Below are positions 37,848-44,830 of a stretch of DNA of 44,830 bases, piece after piece. The stretch lies in contig SHYP01000012.1 of assembly GCA_009692725.1 (NCBI GenBank), forward strand, positions 1-44,830, written 5' to 3'. Every line of letters starts with the position of its first letter. Position 1 is the stretch's first letter. The notes beneath the pieces were generated by a model, which had not been told where the DNA came from, searched no databases, and was given only the letters and a program-made list of their open reading frames with translations. The stretch comes from Dehalococcoidia bacterium. Lineage in GTDB: Bacteria; Chloroflexota; Dehalococcoidia; UBA2979. Both the position numbers and the translations under genes were made by a program.

Positions 37848-38051
37848 TCACCACGAGGACTTCTTCACGCCGGGCAGCTTGCCCTGGTTCGCCAGCGTCC
37901 GGAAGCAGATGCGGCACATGCCGAACTGCCGCATGTAGCCGCGCGGCCGCCCGCACGGGCGCTTCGCCCACACCACCGGACAACGGTTCCGATGCCGCAC
38001 GGCGAACTTCGCCGGCTGCTGCGACTTCACGATGTTGGACATCTTCGCCAT
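37848..38051 (-). CDS. rpsN: 30S ribosomal protein S14, zinc type with an insertion
   Basis: This 67-residue S14 has [28 protein letters not shown] and the C-terminal LPGVKKSSW. The four zinc cysteines are Cys24, Cys33, Cys46 and Cys49. In the usual type-Z S14 the first pair is C-x2-C; here it is C-x8-C, because about six residues (VVWAKR) are inserted in the first knuckle. The insertion is a clean multiple of three and the flanks are conserved, so it is probably real. Position between rplE and rpsH supports the identity. Confidence 0.93.
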   Translation of the reverse strand: MAKMSNIVKSQQPAKFAVRHRNRCPVVWAKRPCGRPRGYMRQFGMCRICFRTLANQGKLPGVKKSSW

Positions 38052-38065
38052 CGCGCTCGCTCCCG

Positions 38066-38629
38066 CTAGCTCTTCACGAACGGCATGCCGAGCAACTGCA
38101 GCAGGCGCTTGCCCTGCTCGTCGTTCGGCGCCGAGGTGATGATGTTGACCTGCATCCCGCGCACCCGCTCGACCGAGTCGAACGAGATCTCAGGGAAGAT
38201 GAGCTGCTCCGTCAGGCCTAGCGCGTAGTTGCCGTGCCCGTCGAACGCGTTCGCCGGCACGCCACGAAAGTCCCGCACGCGCGGCAGCGCCGTGTTCACC
38301 AGCCGGTAGTAGAACTGCCACATACGGTCGCCGCGCAACGTCAGCGACACGCCGATCGGGTTGCCCTCGCGCAGCTTAAAGTTGGAGATCGCCTTCTTCG
38401 CGCGGTTCACGATCGGCCGCTGCCCCGTGATCGTGGCGAGGTCCGCCGTCGCCGATTCGACCGCGCGGCCGTTCGTGAGCGCCTCGCCAAGACCGATGTT
38501 GACGCTGATCTTGAGCAGCGTCGGCACCTGCATCGGGTTGGGCAGCCCGAACTCGCTGGCGAGCACGGGCGCGATCTCCGCGCGGTAGCGGCGCTTCAAC
38601 TCGGGAATCGTGGCGGTGTTCGTTGTCAT
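38066..38629 (-). CDS. rplE: 50S ribosomal protein L5
   Basis: This 187-residue L5 starts at ATG 38629, overlapping the rplX stop (TAATG). It has [56 protein letters not shown] and the C-terminal [10 protein letters not shown]. It binds 5S rRNA in known ribosomes. Confidence 0.96.
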   Translation of the reverse strand: MTTNTATIPELKRRYRAEIAPVLASEFGLPNPMQVPTLLKISVNIGLGEALTNGRAVESATADLATITGQRPIVNRAKKAISNFKLREGNPIGVSLTLRGDRMWQFYYRLVNTALPRVRDFRGVPANAFDGHGNYALGLTEQLIFPEISFDSVERVRGMQVNIITSAPNDEQGKRLLQLLGMPFVKS

Positions 38630-38946
38630 TAGTCGACCGACTCGTTGCAGCGCTTGCAGTAGCGGATCTTGCGGCCGTCCTCCAGGATGCGGAAGCCGAC
38701 GCGCACGGCCTGCGTGCAGGCCGGACACACGACGCGCACGTTCGACACGTGCAGCGGCGCCTCGAGCTCCACGATCGCCGACGCCTCGGTCGCCGACCGC
38801 TGGCGGCGGTGCCGCTTCACGATGTTCGCGCCGGACACCACCAGTCGTTGCTCCTTTGGCAGCACGCGGCGCACTTCGCCGCGCTTGCCGCGGTCCTTGC
38901 CCGTCGTGATCTCCACGGTGTCGTTGCGCCGCACCTTGGCCGCCAC
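38629..38946 (-). CDS. rplX: 50S ribosomal protein L24, zinc-ribbon form
   Basis: The start is GTG 38946, overlapping the rplN stop, giving 105 residues. The KOW segment VEITTGKDRGKRGEVRRVLP is followed by IVKRHRRQ and a C-terminal zinc ribbon with Cys74, Cys77, Cys97 and Cys100 (CPAC...CKRC). The cysteine-bearing form is common in several phyla, including Chloroflexota. Confidence 0.95.
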   Translation of the reverse strand: MAAKVRRNDTVEITTGKDRGKRGEVRRVLPKEQRLVVSGANIVKRHRRQRSATEASAIVELEAPLHVSNVRVVCPACTQAVRVGFRILEDGRKIRYCKRCNESVD

Positions 38947-39317
38947 TAGAGCACCTCCGGCGCCAGCGACACGATGCGCATGAACTCGCGGTCGCGCAGC
39001 TCGCGGGCCACCGGCCCAAAGATGCGCGTGCCTCGCGGGTTGCCCTGCTTGTCCGCCAGCAGCACCGCGGCGTTCTCGTCGAACTTGATCGCGGAGCCGT
39101 CCGACCGTTGGTACGGGTGCGACACGCGCACGACCACCGCGCGCACCACGTCGCCCTTCTTCACGCTGCTGTTCGGCTGTGCTTCTTTCACCGACGCAAT
39201 AATCGTGTCGCCCACGCCCGCGTAGCGGCGGCGCGACCCGCCCAGCACGCGGATGCACATCAGTTCGCGCGCGCCAGAGTTGTCCGCGACCTTGAGCCGG
39301 CTCTGCTGCTGGATCAC
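38946..39317 (-). CDS. rplN: 50S ribosomal protein L14
   Basis: This 123-residue L14 has a GTG start and reads [20 protein letters not shown], then VRAVVVRV and the C-terminal [20 protein letters not shown]. Length and motifs are standard. The start overlaps the rpsQ stop by 4 bp. Confidence 0.97.
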   Translation of the reverse strand: MIQQQSRLKVADNSGARELMCIRVLGGSRRRYAGVGDTIIASVKEAQPNSSVKKGDVVRAVVVRVSHPYQRSDGSAIKFDENAAVLLADKQGNPRGTRIFGPVARELRDREFMRIVSLAPEVL

Positions 39318-39760
39318 GTGGACGCCTGCTCATCCGGTGCCGCCGGCGCAGCCTGCGCCTCGCTCGATGCCTCAGCCGCCCCTGCCGCGGCACTCGCCGC
39401 GGCCGCCTCGTCCTGCGCGCGGGAGGCGGCGCGCTGCACGTCGCTCACCAGCATCGCGTCGATCGATGTCGGCTCCACCTGTGCGACTGCGCGCTCTTGC
39501 AGCACCTCCACCAACCGCCAGCGCTTCGTCTTGCTGATCGGCCGGCATTCCTCGATGCGCACGGTGTCGCCGAGCGTCGCCAGGTTCTCAGGGTCGTGCA
39601 CGGGGTAGCGCTTCGTGTGCCGGATCACCTTGTGGTAGAGGCGGTGCTGCGACGCCCGCTCGATCGACACGATGATCGTCTGGTCGCCCTTGTCGGACAC
39701 CACCGTGCCCACCCGCGCCTTGCGGTTCACGGCGCGCACGCCTGCGGCTGCTTGCGTCAT
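39314..39760 (-). CDS. rpsQ: 30S ribosomal protein S17 with Ala-rich tail
   Basis: The first ~90 residues are S17: [50 protein letters not shown]. The protein then continues for about 55 residues of Ala/Glu/Ser-rich, low-complexity sequence, giving 148 residues against the usual ~85. The tail is in frame up to the overlap with rplN, so it is not a misread stop. Its function is unknown. Confidence 0.93.
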   Translation of the reverse strand: MTQAAAGVRAVNRKARVGTVVSDKGDQTIIVSIERASQHRLYHKVIRHTKRYPVHDPENLATLGDTVRIEECRPISKTKRWRLVEVLQERAVAQVEPTSIDAMLVSDVQRAASRAQDEAAAASAAAGAAEASSEAQAAPAAPDEQAST

Positions 39761-39764
39761 CGGC

Positions 39765-39974
39765 CTACGCTCCCCCCGCCGCGACGCGCTCCGCGAGCAG
39801 CGTCTTCAGGCGTGCGATCTGCTTCTTCGTCTTGCGCACCTGCGACACGTCCGCAAGCTGCCGCGTCGCGGACTGGAAGCGCAGCTTGAACAGCGACTCG
39901 TGCGCGGACTCGAGGTCTGCGCGCAGCTGCGCGTCGTCCCGCTCGCGCAGTTCGCTCGCCAGCTTGCGCGGCAT
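39765..39974 (-). CDS. rpmC: 50S ribosomal protein L29
   Basis: The start is ATG 39974, overlapping the rplP stop (TAATG), giving 69 residues. The coiled pattern LRERDDAQLRADLESAHESL and FQSATRQLADVSQVRKTKKQ is that of L29, which sits at the exit tunnel. Confidence 0.95.
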   Translation of the reverse strand: MPRKLASELRERDDAQLRADLESAHESLFKLRFQSATRQLADVSQVRKTKKQIARLKTLLAERVAAGGA

Positions 39975-40390
39975 TACGAGCCCTCCTCGCGGCCGATCAC
40001 CTTCGTGTCGACCGGCAGCTTGTGGTGCGCGCGCCGGAACGCCTCGCGCACCGCGACTTCCGACACGCCGGCCACCTCGAACATCACGCGGCCCCGCTTG
40101 ACCACCGCGACCCAGTGGTCGGGCGGGCCCTTGCCTTTGCCCATGCGTGTCTCCACCGGCTTCTTCGTCACCGGCTTGTCCGGGAAGATGCGAATCCACA
40201 CCTTGCCGCCGCGACGCAGCGACCCTGTGATCGCACGCCGCGCCGACTCGATCTGACGCGCGTCCACCCACGCCGTCGTCTGCGCCTGCAGACCCCACTC
40301 GCCGAACGCGACCGAGTTGCCGGTCATCGCCGCGCCCGCGCGACGGCCGCGGTGCTGCTTGCGATACTTGACGCGCCGCGGCATCAACAT
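39974..40390 (-). CDS. rplP: 50S ribosomal protein L16
   Basis: This 138-residue L16 has [56 protein letters not shown] and [14 protein letters not shown]. An ATG six bases into the frame (MPRRVKYRK) could be the true start. Order rpsC-rplP-rpmC is conserved. Confidence 0.96.
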   Translation of the reverse strand: MLMPRRVKYRKQHRGRRAGAAMTGNSVAFGEWGLQAQTTAWVDARQIESARRAITGSLRRGGKVWIRIFPDKPVTKKPVETRMGKGKGPPDHWVAVVKRGRVMFEVAGVSEVAVREAFRRAHHKLPVDTKVIGREEGS

Positions 40391-40394
40391 GGCG

Positions 40395-41063
40395 CTACTC
40401 CCCCGTGTCGATGCCGGCGAGCGCCAGCGGCGACTGCCGCGGGTCGATGTCGCCCTTGTAGATCCAGCACTTCACGCCGATCTTGCCGAACGTCGTGTTC
40501 GCCTCCGAAATGCCGAAGTCGATGTCCGCGCGCAGCGTGTGCAGCGGCACTCGCCCCTGCATCTCCATCTCCGACCGCGACATCTCCGCCCCGCCGAGGC
40601 GCCCCGAGATGCGCACGCGGCAACCGAGCGCGCCCCGCTGCATCGTGCGTTGCACGGACTGCTTCATCGCGCGGCGGAACGCCACACGTCGCTCGAGCTG
40701 CTCCGCCACCGAGCGCGCGACGAGCGCCGAGTCGAGCTCCGGCACGCGGATCTCCTCGATGTTCAGCCGCACGCGCCGCTCCGTCGCCCGCTCGAGCGCG
40801 CCACGCAACTGCTCAACGTTCTGCCCGCCGCGGCCGATGACGATACCCGGCTTCGCGGTGCGCACCGTCAGACTGAGCTGGTTTGCGTTGCGGTCGATCA
40901 AGATCGCGGAGATGCCGGCATCCGGTAACAAACGCATCACGAGACCGCGCAGGCGCATGTCCTCCTGCACGAGCTTCGCGTAGTCGCGCTCGCTGAACCA
41001 CTTGGACTGCCAGTCCCGCGTGATGCCGAGGCGGAACCCGTAGGGGTGTACTTTTCGCCCCAT
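40395..41063 (-). CDS. rpsC: 30S ribosomal protein S3
   Basis: This 222-residue S3 begins [20 protein letters not shown], has the KH motif [17 protein letters not shown] and ends its core with [15 protein letters not shown]. It follows rplV with no gap. Confidence 0.97.
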   Translation of the reverse strand: MGRKVHPYGFRLGITRDWQSKWFSERDYAKLVQEDMRLRGLVMRLLPDAGISAILIDRNANQLSLTVRTAKPGIVIGRGGQNVEQLRGALERATERRVRLNIEEIRVPELDSALVARSVAEQLERRVAFRRAMKQSVQRTMQRGALGCRVRISGRLGGAEMSRSEMEMQGRVPLHTLRADIDFGISEANTTFGKIGVKCWIYKGDIDPRQSPLALAGIDTGE

Positions 41064-41405
41064 CTAGAACCCCTCGTTCCCCTCGACCACGATCTCGATG
41101 TGTGACGACCGCTTGAGGATCGGGCTCGCCCGACCACGCGATCGCGGCTTGAAGCGCTTCTGCGTGCGCGCGTCCCCGGCGACGGCGCGCTTCACCAGCA
41201 GCTGGTCCGGGTTCAGGTTGTAGTTGTTCTCCGCGTTCGCCGCCGCCGACTTCACGGTCTTCCACACGATGCGCGCGTACGGCTGCGGCAGATACTCGAG
41301 CACCAACAGCGCCTCGCCGACGGGCAGGCCGACGATGCTCCGCAGCACCAGCCGCACCTTGGACGGCGAGACTGGCTGGTTCGAGGCAAGCGCGCGCACT
41401 TCCAC
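41064..41405 (-). CDS. rplV: 50S ribosomal protein L22
   Basis: This 113-residue L22 has a GTG start overlapping the rpsS stop. It reads SPSKVRLVLRSIVGLPVGEA, AAANAENNYNL and RFKPRSRGRASPILKRSSHI, the hairpin that lines the exit tunnel. Confidence 0.97.
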   Translation of the reverse strand: MEVRALASNQPVSPSKVRLVLRSIVGLPVGEALLVLEYLPQPYARIVWKTVKSAAANAENNYNLNPDQLLVKRAVAGDARTQKRFKPRSRGRASPILKRSSHIEIVVEGNEGF

Positions 41406-41689
41406 TAGCGTGCCCTCGACGTCGTCTCGCTACGCCCGCGGTGACCGCGGAACGTGCGCGTGAACGCGAACTCGCCGAGCTTGTGCCCGACCATGTTCTC
41501 CGTGCAAAACACCGGCACGTGCCGGCGCCCGTCGTGCACCGCGATCGTCAGCCCGACGAACTCCGGCATGATCGTGGAGTCGCGGGACCAGGTCTTGATC
41601 GCCGCCTTCGTCCCGGAGCGCTGCAGCGCCTCGACGCGCTGGAGCAGCCGGGGCTCCACGTACGGACCCTTCTTCGTGGATCGCGACAT
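41405..41689 (-). CDS. rpsS: 30S ribosomal protein S19
   Basis: This 94-residue S19 has [35 protein letters not shown] and [16 protein letters not shown]. Length and order (rplB-rpsS-rplV) are standard. Confidence 0.97.
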   Translation of the reverse strand: MSRSTKKGPYVEPRLLQRVEALQRSGTKAAIKTWSRDSTIMPEFVGLTIAVHDGRRHVPVFCTENMVGHKLGEFAFTRTFRGHRGRSETTSRAR

Positions 41690-41695
41690 CGCGGC

Positions 41696-42532
41696 CTACC
41701 TTCGCCCGCTGCCACGGCGCCGCTGAATGGAGCGGTCCGTGCGCTTGTTGTTGCGCGTGCGGAAGCCCAGCGCGGGCTTGCCCCACGGCGTCTTCGGCCC
41801 GGGCATACCGATCGAGGCCTTGCCCTCGCCACCACCGTGCGGGTGGTCGACGGGGTTCATCGCGGACCCGCGCACCTGCGGCCGCCTGCCGCGGTGCCGC
41901 GTGCGGCCAGCCTTGCCCAGCTTCAGCAGCGCGTGTTCCGCGTTGCCGACCGTCCCCACCGTCGCCATGCACAGCTCGGATACGTAGCGCATCTCGCCGG
42001 ACGGGAGCCGCAGCAGCGCGCGCCCGTTGTCCTTCGCCATCAGCTGCACGCCCGCGCCCGCCGCCCGCGCCAGCTGCGCCCCGCGCCCCGGCTGCAGCTC
42101 CACGTTGTGCACGGTCGTGCCGGGCGGCAGGGCCGCCAGCGGTAGCGTATTGCCCATCGTGATCGGCACGCTGGGGCCGGAGACGATCTGCTGTCCGACC
42201 GCCACGCCGGTCGGCGCGACGATGTAGCGCTTCTCGCCGTCCGCGTAGTGCACGAGCGCGATGCGCGCGCTGCGCCCCGGGTCGTACTCCACGCCGGCGA
42301 TGCGGCCGGGCACGCCCGGCTTGTCGCGCCGGAAGTCGACGATGCGGATCTTGCGCTTCGCCCCGCCGCCGCGGTGACGCACGGTGATCACGCCGCGGTT
42401 GTTGCGCCCGGCACGCTGCTTCTTCGGCGCGAGCAAGGACTTCTCAGGCGTGTGCTTCGTGATCTCGGTGAACGAGAACCCGGTGGCCCCGCGACGGCCC
42501 GGCGAGGTCGGTCGAAACTTGCGAACCGGCAT
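41696..42532 (-). CDS. rplB: 50S ribosomal protein L2
   Basis: The start is ATG 42532 ([15 protein letters not shown]); the frame extends upstream into rplW without homology. The 278-residue protein has [20 protein letters not shown], an OB/SH3 core, and the peptidyl-transferase-centre loop [17 protein letters not shown] with its conserved histidine. Confidence 0.97.
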   Translation of the reverse strand: MPVRKFRPTSPGRRGATGFSFTEITKHTPEKSLLAPKKQRAGRNNRGVITVRHRGGGAKRKIRIVDFRRDKPGVPGRIAGVEYDPGRSARIALVHYADGEKRYIVAPTGVAVGQQIVSGPSVPITMGNTLPLAALPPGTTVHNVELQPGRGAQLARAAGAGVQLMAKDNGRALLRLPSGEMRYVSELCMATVGTVGNAEHALLKLGKAGRTRHRGRRPQVRGSAMNPVDHPHGGGEGKASIGMPGPKTPWGKPALGFRTRNNKRTDRSIQRRRGSGRR

Positions 42533-42534
42533 CG

Positions 42535-42834
42535 CTAGACCCCCTCGAAGACCTGGATTTGCTCGCCCGCCTGCAGCGTGACGATCGCTTTCTTCCACGC
42601 CGCCTGCCGCCCGGACGTCTTCCCCATGCGCTTCTCTTTGCCGCGCACCTTCATCGTGTTCACCGTCTGCACGTGCACGTGCGGGAACGCGAGCTCGACG
42701 GCGGCGGCGATCTGCGGCTTCGTCGCCTTGATCGCCACCTCGAACACGAACTTGCTCTGCGCCGACAGCATCGTGCTCTTCTCGGTCACGATCGGGCGCC
42801 GGAGCACCTCGTACGCGTGGATCGCTTTCGGCAT
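42535..42834 (-). CDS. rplW: 50S ribosomal protein L23
   Basis: This 99-residue L23 has [36 protein letters not shown] and [15 protein letters not shown]. It sits between rplD and rplB with 2-bp gaps and is the exit-tunnel docking protein in known ribosomes. Confidence 0.97.
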   Translation of the reverse strand: MPKAIHAYEVLRRPIVTEKSTMLSAQSKFVFEVAIKATKPQIAAAVELAFPHVHVQTVNTMKVRGKEKRMGKTSGRQAAWKKAIVTLQAGEQIQVFEGV

Positions 42835-42836
42835 CG

Positions 42837-43499
42837 CTATGCTCCCGGCACCGCGGCGCGACGCAGCGTCGCGCGCTCGCCGCCCCAGAGCGCCTCGATG
42901 CGGCGCACGGCGTCGACGGTCAGCAGCACCGTGTGGTGCGACAGCAGGTCACCGACGTTCAGCGTGTCCGCCGGCAGCACACGCGTGCCATCAAGATTGC
43001 GCGCGGACAGGTGCGCGTTGCGATCCGCCGCACCCGTCACGATCAGCGCCGAGCGCTCCACACCGAGCGCGGCAAGCATGCCCTTGACCGCCTTCGACGA
43101 CGGCGTGTCGAGCCCCAATCGGTCTACGACGACGAGCCGCTGCTCCTGCGCGCGCGCCGACAGCACCGAGCGAATCGCCAGCCGGCGCATCCGCTTCGGC
43201 AGCCGCTGCACGTACGACCGCGGCGCCGGACCGAAGATCACGCCGCCGCCGCGGCGCAGCGGCGAACGAATCGAGCCCATGCGCGCCCGGCCGAGCCCCT
43301 TCTGGCGGCTGGTCTTGCGCGTGGAGCCGCGCACCTCGCCCCGCGTCTTCGTGTGCGCCGACCCGGCGCGCCGCGCCGCGAGCTGCGCTACCAGCGCCTG
43401 GTGTACCACCGCGGCGTTCGGTTCCAGGCCAAACACGCTGTCGTCCACGTCGATCGCCTCGAGTGCCGCGCCGGCCGCCGAACGCACGTCAAGCTTCAT
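42837..43499 (-). CDS. rplD: 50S ribosomal protein L4
   Basis: This 220-residue L4 has [20 protein letters not shown], the tunnel loop [40 protein letters not shown], and a C-terminal [20 protein letters not shown]. Its ATG overlaps the rplC stop by 4 bp. Confidence 0.96.
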   Translation of the reverse strand: MKLDVRSAAGAALEAIDVDDSVFGLEPNAAVVHQALVAQLAARRAGSAHTKTRGEVRGSTRKTSRQKGLGRARMGSIRSPLRRGGGVIFGPAPRSYVQRLPKRMRRLAIRSVLSARAQEQRLVVVDRLGLDTPSSKAVKGMLAALGVERSALIVTGAADRNAHLSARNLDGTRVLPADTLNVGDLLSHHTVLLTVDAVRRIEALWGGERATLRRAAVPGA

Positions 43500-44293
43500 T
43501 CGGTCGCCTCGCCATCGGCCGTGTCGGCCACCGGCTCGGCATTCGCCGTGTCGCCAACTGCATCACCAGCGTCGTCACCGCGCTCCGCCGACGTGTCAAC
43601 GAGCGGCTCGGCGTCCACCGGCGCCGCGACCGCGACGAGCGTTGGCGGCGTGTACTGCTTCATCGGGGCGCGCCGACCCGGCATCACAGTCACCACCGCG
43701 GTGTTCGGCCCGGGCACCGAACCCTCGACAAAGAGCAGGTTACGCGCGGGGTCGGTGAGCACCACCAGCACGTTCATCACTGTCGCCGTACGCGCGCCCA
43801 TGTGACCGGCCATGTGCTGCCCGCGCCACACCTTGCCTGGCGTGGTGCCCGCGCCCACCGATCCGGGCGCGCGGTGGCGGTCGGACTGCCCGTGCGTCTT
43901 CGGTCCGCCGCTGAAGTGCCAACGCTTCACGCCGCCCGCAAACCCGCGCCCCTTGGACACGCCGGTCACGTTCACGTACGCGCCCGCGCTGAACGTATCC
44001 ACGGTCACGACCTGGCCCACCTCCGGCGCGTCGCCGCTGGGCGGGAACTCGCGCAGCACGCCGAGCGGCGCATCGATGCGCGCGCGCCGCAGGTGGCCGC
44101 GCTGCGCACGCGTCAGCCGCTTGCGCCCCGCCTCGAAGCCCAGCTGCACCGCCGAGTACCCGTCGCGCTCCGGCGTGCGCACCTGCGTCACGCGGTTCGG
44201 GCCGAGCTCGATCACGGTCACCGCACGTGCACGCCCCGCGCCGTCATACAGGCGCATCATGCCGATCTTGCGACCAATCATCCCGGTAACCAT
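43496..44293 (-). CDS. rplC: 50S ribosomal protein L3 with acidic tail
   Basis: The core reads MIGRKIGMMRLYDGAGRARA, SKGRGFAGGVKRWHFSGGPK, THGQSDRHRAPGSVG and HMGARTATVMNVLVVLTDPA, standard L3. From about residue 210 there is an extra ~55-residue Asp/Glu/Ala-rich tail ending TADGEATE, making 265 residues. It follows rpsJ. Confidence 0.95.
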   Translation of the reverse strand: MVTGMIGRKIGMMRLYDGAGRARAVTVIELGPNRVTQVRTPERDGYSAVQLGFEAGRKRLTRAQRGHLRRARIDAPLGVLREFPPSGDAPEVGQVVTVDTFSAGAYVNVTGVSKGRGFAGGVKRWHFSGGPKTHGQSDRHRAPGSVGAGTTPGKVWRGQHMAGHMGARTATVMNVLVVLTDPARNLLFVEGSVPGPNTAVVTVMPGRRAPMKQYTPPTLVAVAAPVDAEPLVDTSAERGDDAGDAVGDTANAEPVADTADGEATE

Positions 44294-44314
44294 GATGCCC
44301 TGCGGTCCTGCCTG

Positions 44315-44623
44315 CTACAGCTTGATTTCGATGTCCACGCCGGACGGCAATTGCAGCCGCATGAGCGTGTCCACCGTGCGCGATGTCGGCTCGAAGATGT
44401 CGATCAGCCGCTTGTGCGTGCGCGTCTCGAACTGGTCGCGCGAGTCCTTGTCGATGAACGGCGAACGAATCACCGTGTACTTGCGAATGCGCGTCGGCAG
44501 CGGCACTGGCCCCGCGACCGCCGCGCCGGTGCGCTCGGCTGCCTCGACGATCTGCGCAGCAGAGCGGTCCAGCACGCGATGGTCATAGGCCTTCAGCCTG
44601 ATACGAATGCGTTGCCTCGGCAC
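44315..44623 (-). CDS. rpsJ: 30S ribosomal protein S10
   Basis: This 102-residue S10 reads [38 protein letters not shown] and [20 protein letters not shown]. Length is standard. It is the first gene of the S10 operon, directly after tuf. Confidence 0.97.
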   Translation of the reverse strand: MPRQRIRIRLKAYDHRVLDRSAAQIVEAAERTGAAVAGPVPLPTRIRKYTVIRSPFIDKDSRDQFETRTHKRLIDIFEPTSRTVDTLMRLQLPSGVDIEIKL

Positions 44624-44649
44624 AGTCCCCGCCTGCCTCTCGAGCGACC

Positions 44650-44685
44650 CGCTCGAACTACCCGCTGCACTACCGCTCGAACTAC
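44650..44685. repeat. Three 12-bp tandem units between tuf and rpsJ
   Basis: CGCTCGAACTAC (44650-44661), CCGCTGCACTAC (44662-44673) and CGCTCGAACTAC (44674-44685) lie head to tail, the last overlapping the tuf stop. The first and third units are identical. No function is apparent. Confidence 0.4.
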
Positions 44686-44830
44686 TCGCTCACCCCGGTG
44701 ACCACACCTGCGCCCACCGTGCGGCCACCCTCGCGAATCGCGAAGCGCAGCCCCTCCTCTACCGCCACAGGTGTGATCAGCTCGATCCCACACGTGATGT
44801 TGTCACCGGGCATCACCATCTCCGTGCCCT
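44682..44830 (-). CDS. tuf: Elongation factor Tu (C-terminal part)
   Basis: The last 48 residues of EF-Tu are seen: [20 protein letters not shown], then [19 protein letters not shown] and SE, with the TAG stop at 44684-44682. These are domain III signatures. The rest of the gene lies beyond the window. It precedes rpsJ, as in many str-S10 arrangements. Confidence 0.95.
   Translation of the reverse strand, partial: GTEMVMPGDNITCGIELITPVAVEEGLRFAIREGGRTVGAGVVTGVSE

Overview
The window is a GC-rich bacterial chromosome segment with many GTG starts and 1-4 bp gene overlaps. Gene content (orphan Tat-lipoprotein solute-binding proteins, a CaiB-type CoA-transferase, an enoyl-CoA hydratase, Cys-rich 'C+' forms of S4, L24 and L36, an uninterrupted S10-spc-alpha ribosomal superoperon) suggests a Chloroflexota bacterium, perhaps Dehalococcoidia or SAR202-like. 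The phylum call is inference from gene content, not from a marker-gene tree.

Layout. 1-12.1 kb is an accessory/catabolic region. It holds the end of a family 5 solute-binding protein, two MFS transporters, a methyltransferase plus a UbiA-like membrane protein, an NYN-domain protein, a CaiB/BaiF CoA-transferase, a zinc-ribbon protein, an enoyl-CoA hydratase and a complete solute-binding protein. It also contains a decayed nitrogen-control cluster (amt remnant, OmpR-like regulator, P-II gene), each member broken by a frameshift or truncation, and a degenerate tRNA-Sec-like sequence.

12.4-15.5 kb is the most interesting part. A selenocysteine tRNA gene (12400-12497, minus strand, encoded CCA) lies 2 kb from a ferredoxin:thioredoxin reductase (FTR) catalytic-subunit gene (14552-15049). 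In that gene the last cysteine of the CPC-x16-CxC-x8-CHC signature is replaced by an in-frame UGA. A hairpin with an AGGUCU apical loop, like a bacterial SECIS element, follows 15 nt after the UGA. A thioredoxin gene converges on this gene from the other side, and the two share a perfect 21-bp-stem terminator. I read this as a selenocysteine-containing FTR acting with a local thioredoxin. Between the tRNA and the FTR gene lies a truncated formyltransferase/NRPS-condensation gene with an in-frame amber codon.

15.6-27.2 kb: a CsoR-type copper repressor with its palindromic operator, then plsX with a methyltransferase on the minus strand. After these comes a tightly packed plus-strand operon: apt, HNH nuclease, mtnP, GNAT, ahcY and metK (SAM cycle and methylthioadenosine/adenine salvage), then a sugar-nucleotidyltransferase, a phosphohexomutase and a phosphoglucose/phosphomannose isomerase (activated-sugar supply).

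27.3-44.8 kb, minus strand: one continuous ribosomal superoperon. In transcription order: tuf (partial), rpsJ, rplC, rplD, rplW, rplB, rpsS, rplV, rpsC, rplP, rpmC, rpsQ, rplN, rplX, rplE, rpsN, rpsH, rplF, rplR, rpsE, rpmD, rplO, secY, adk, map, infA, rpmJ, rpsM, rpsK, rpsD, rpoA, rplQ, truA, rplM, rpsI. Oddities are an insertion in the zinc knuckle of S14 and long C-terminal tails on S17 and L3.
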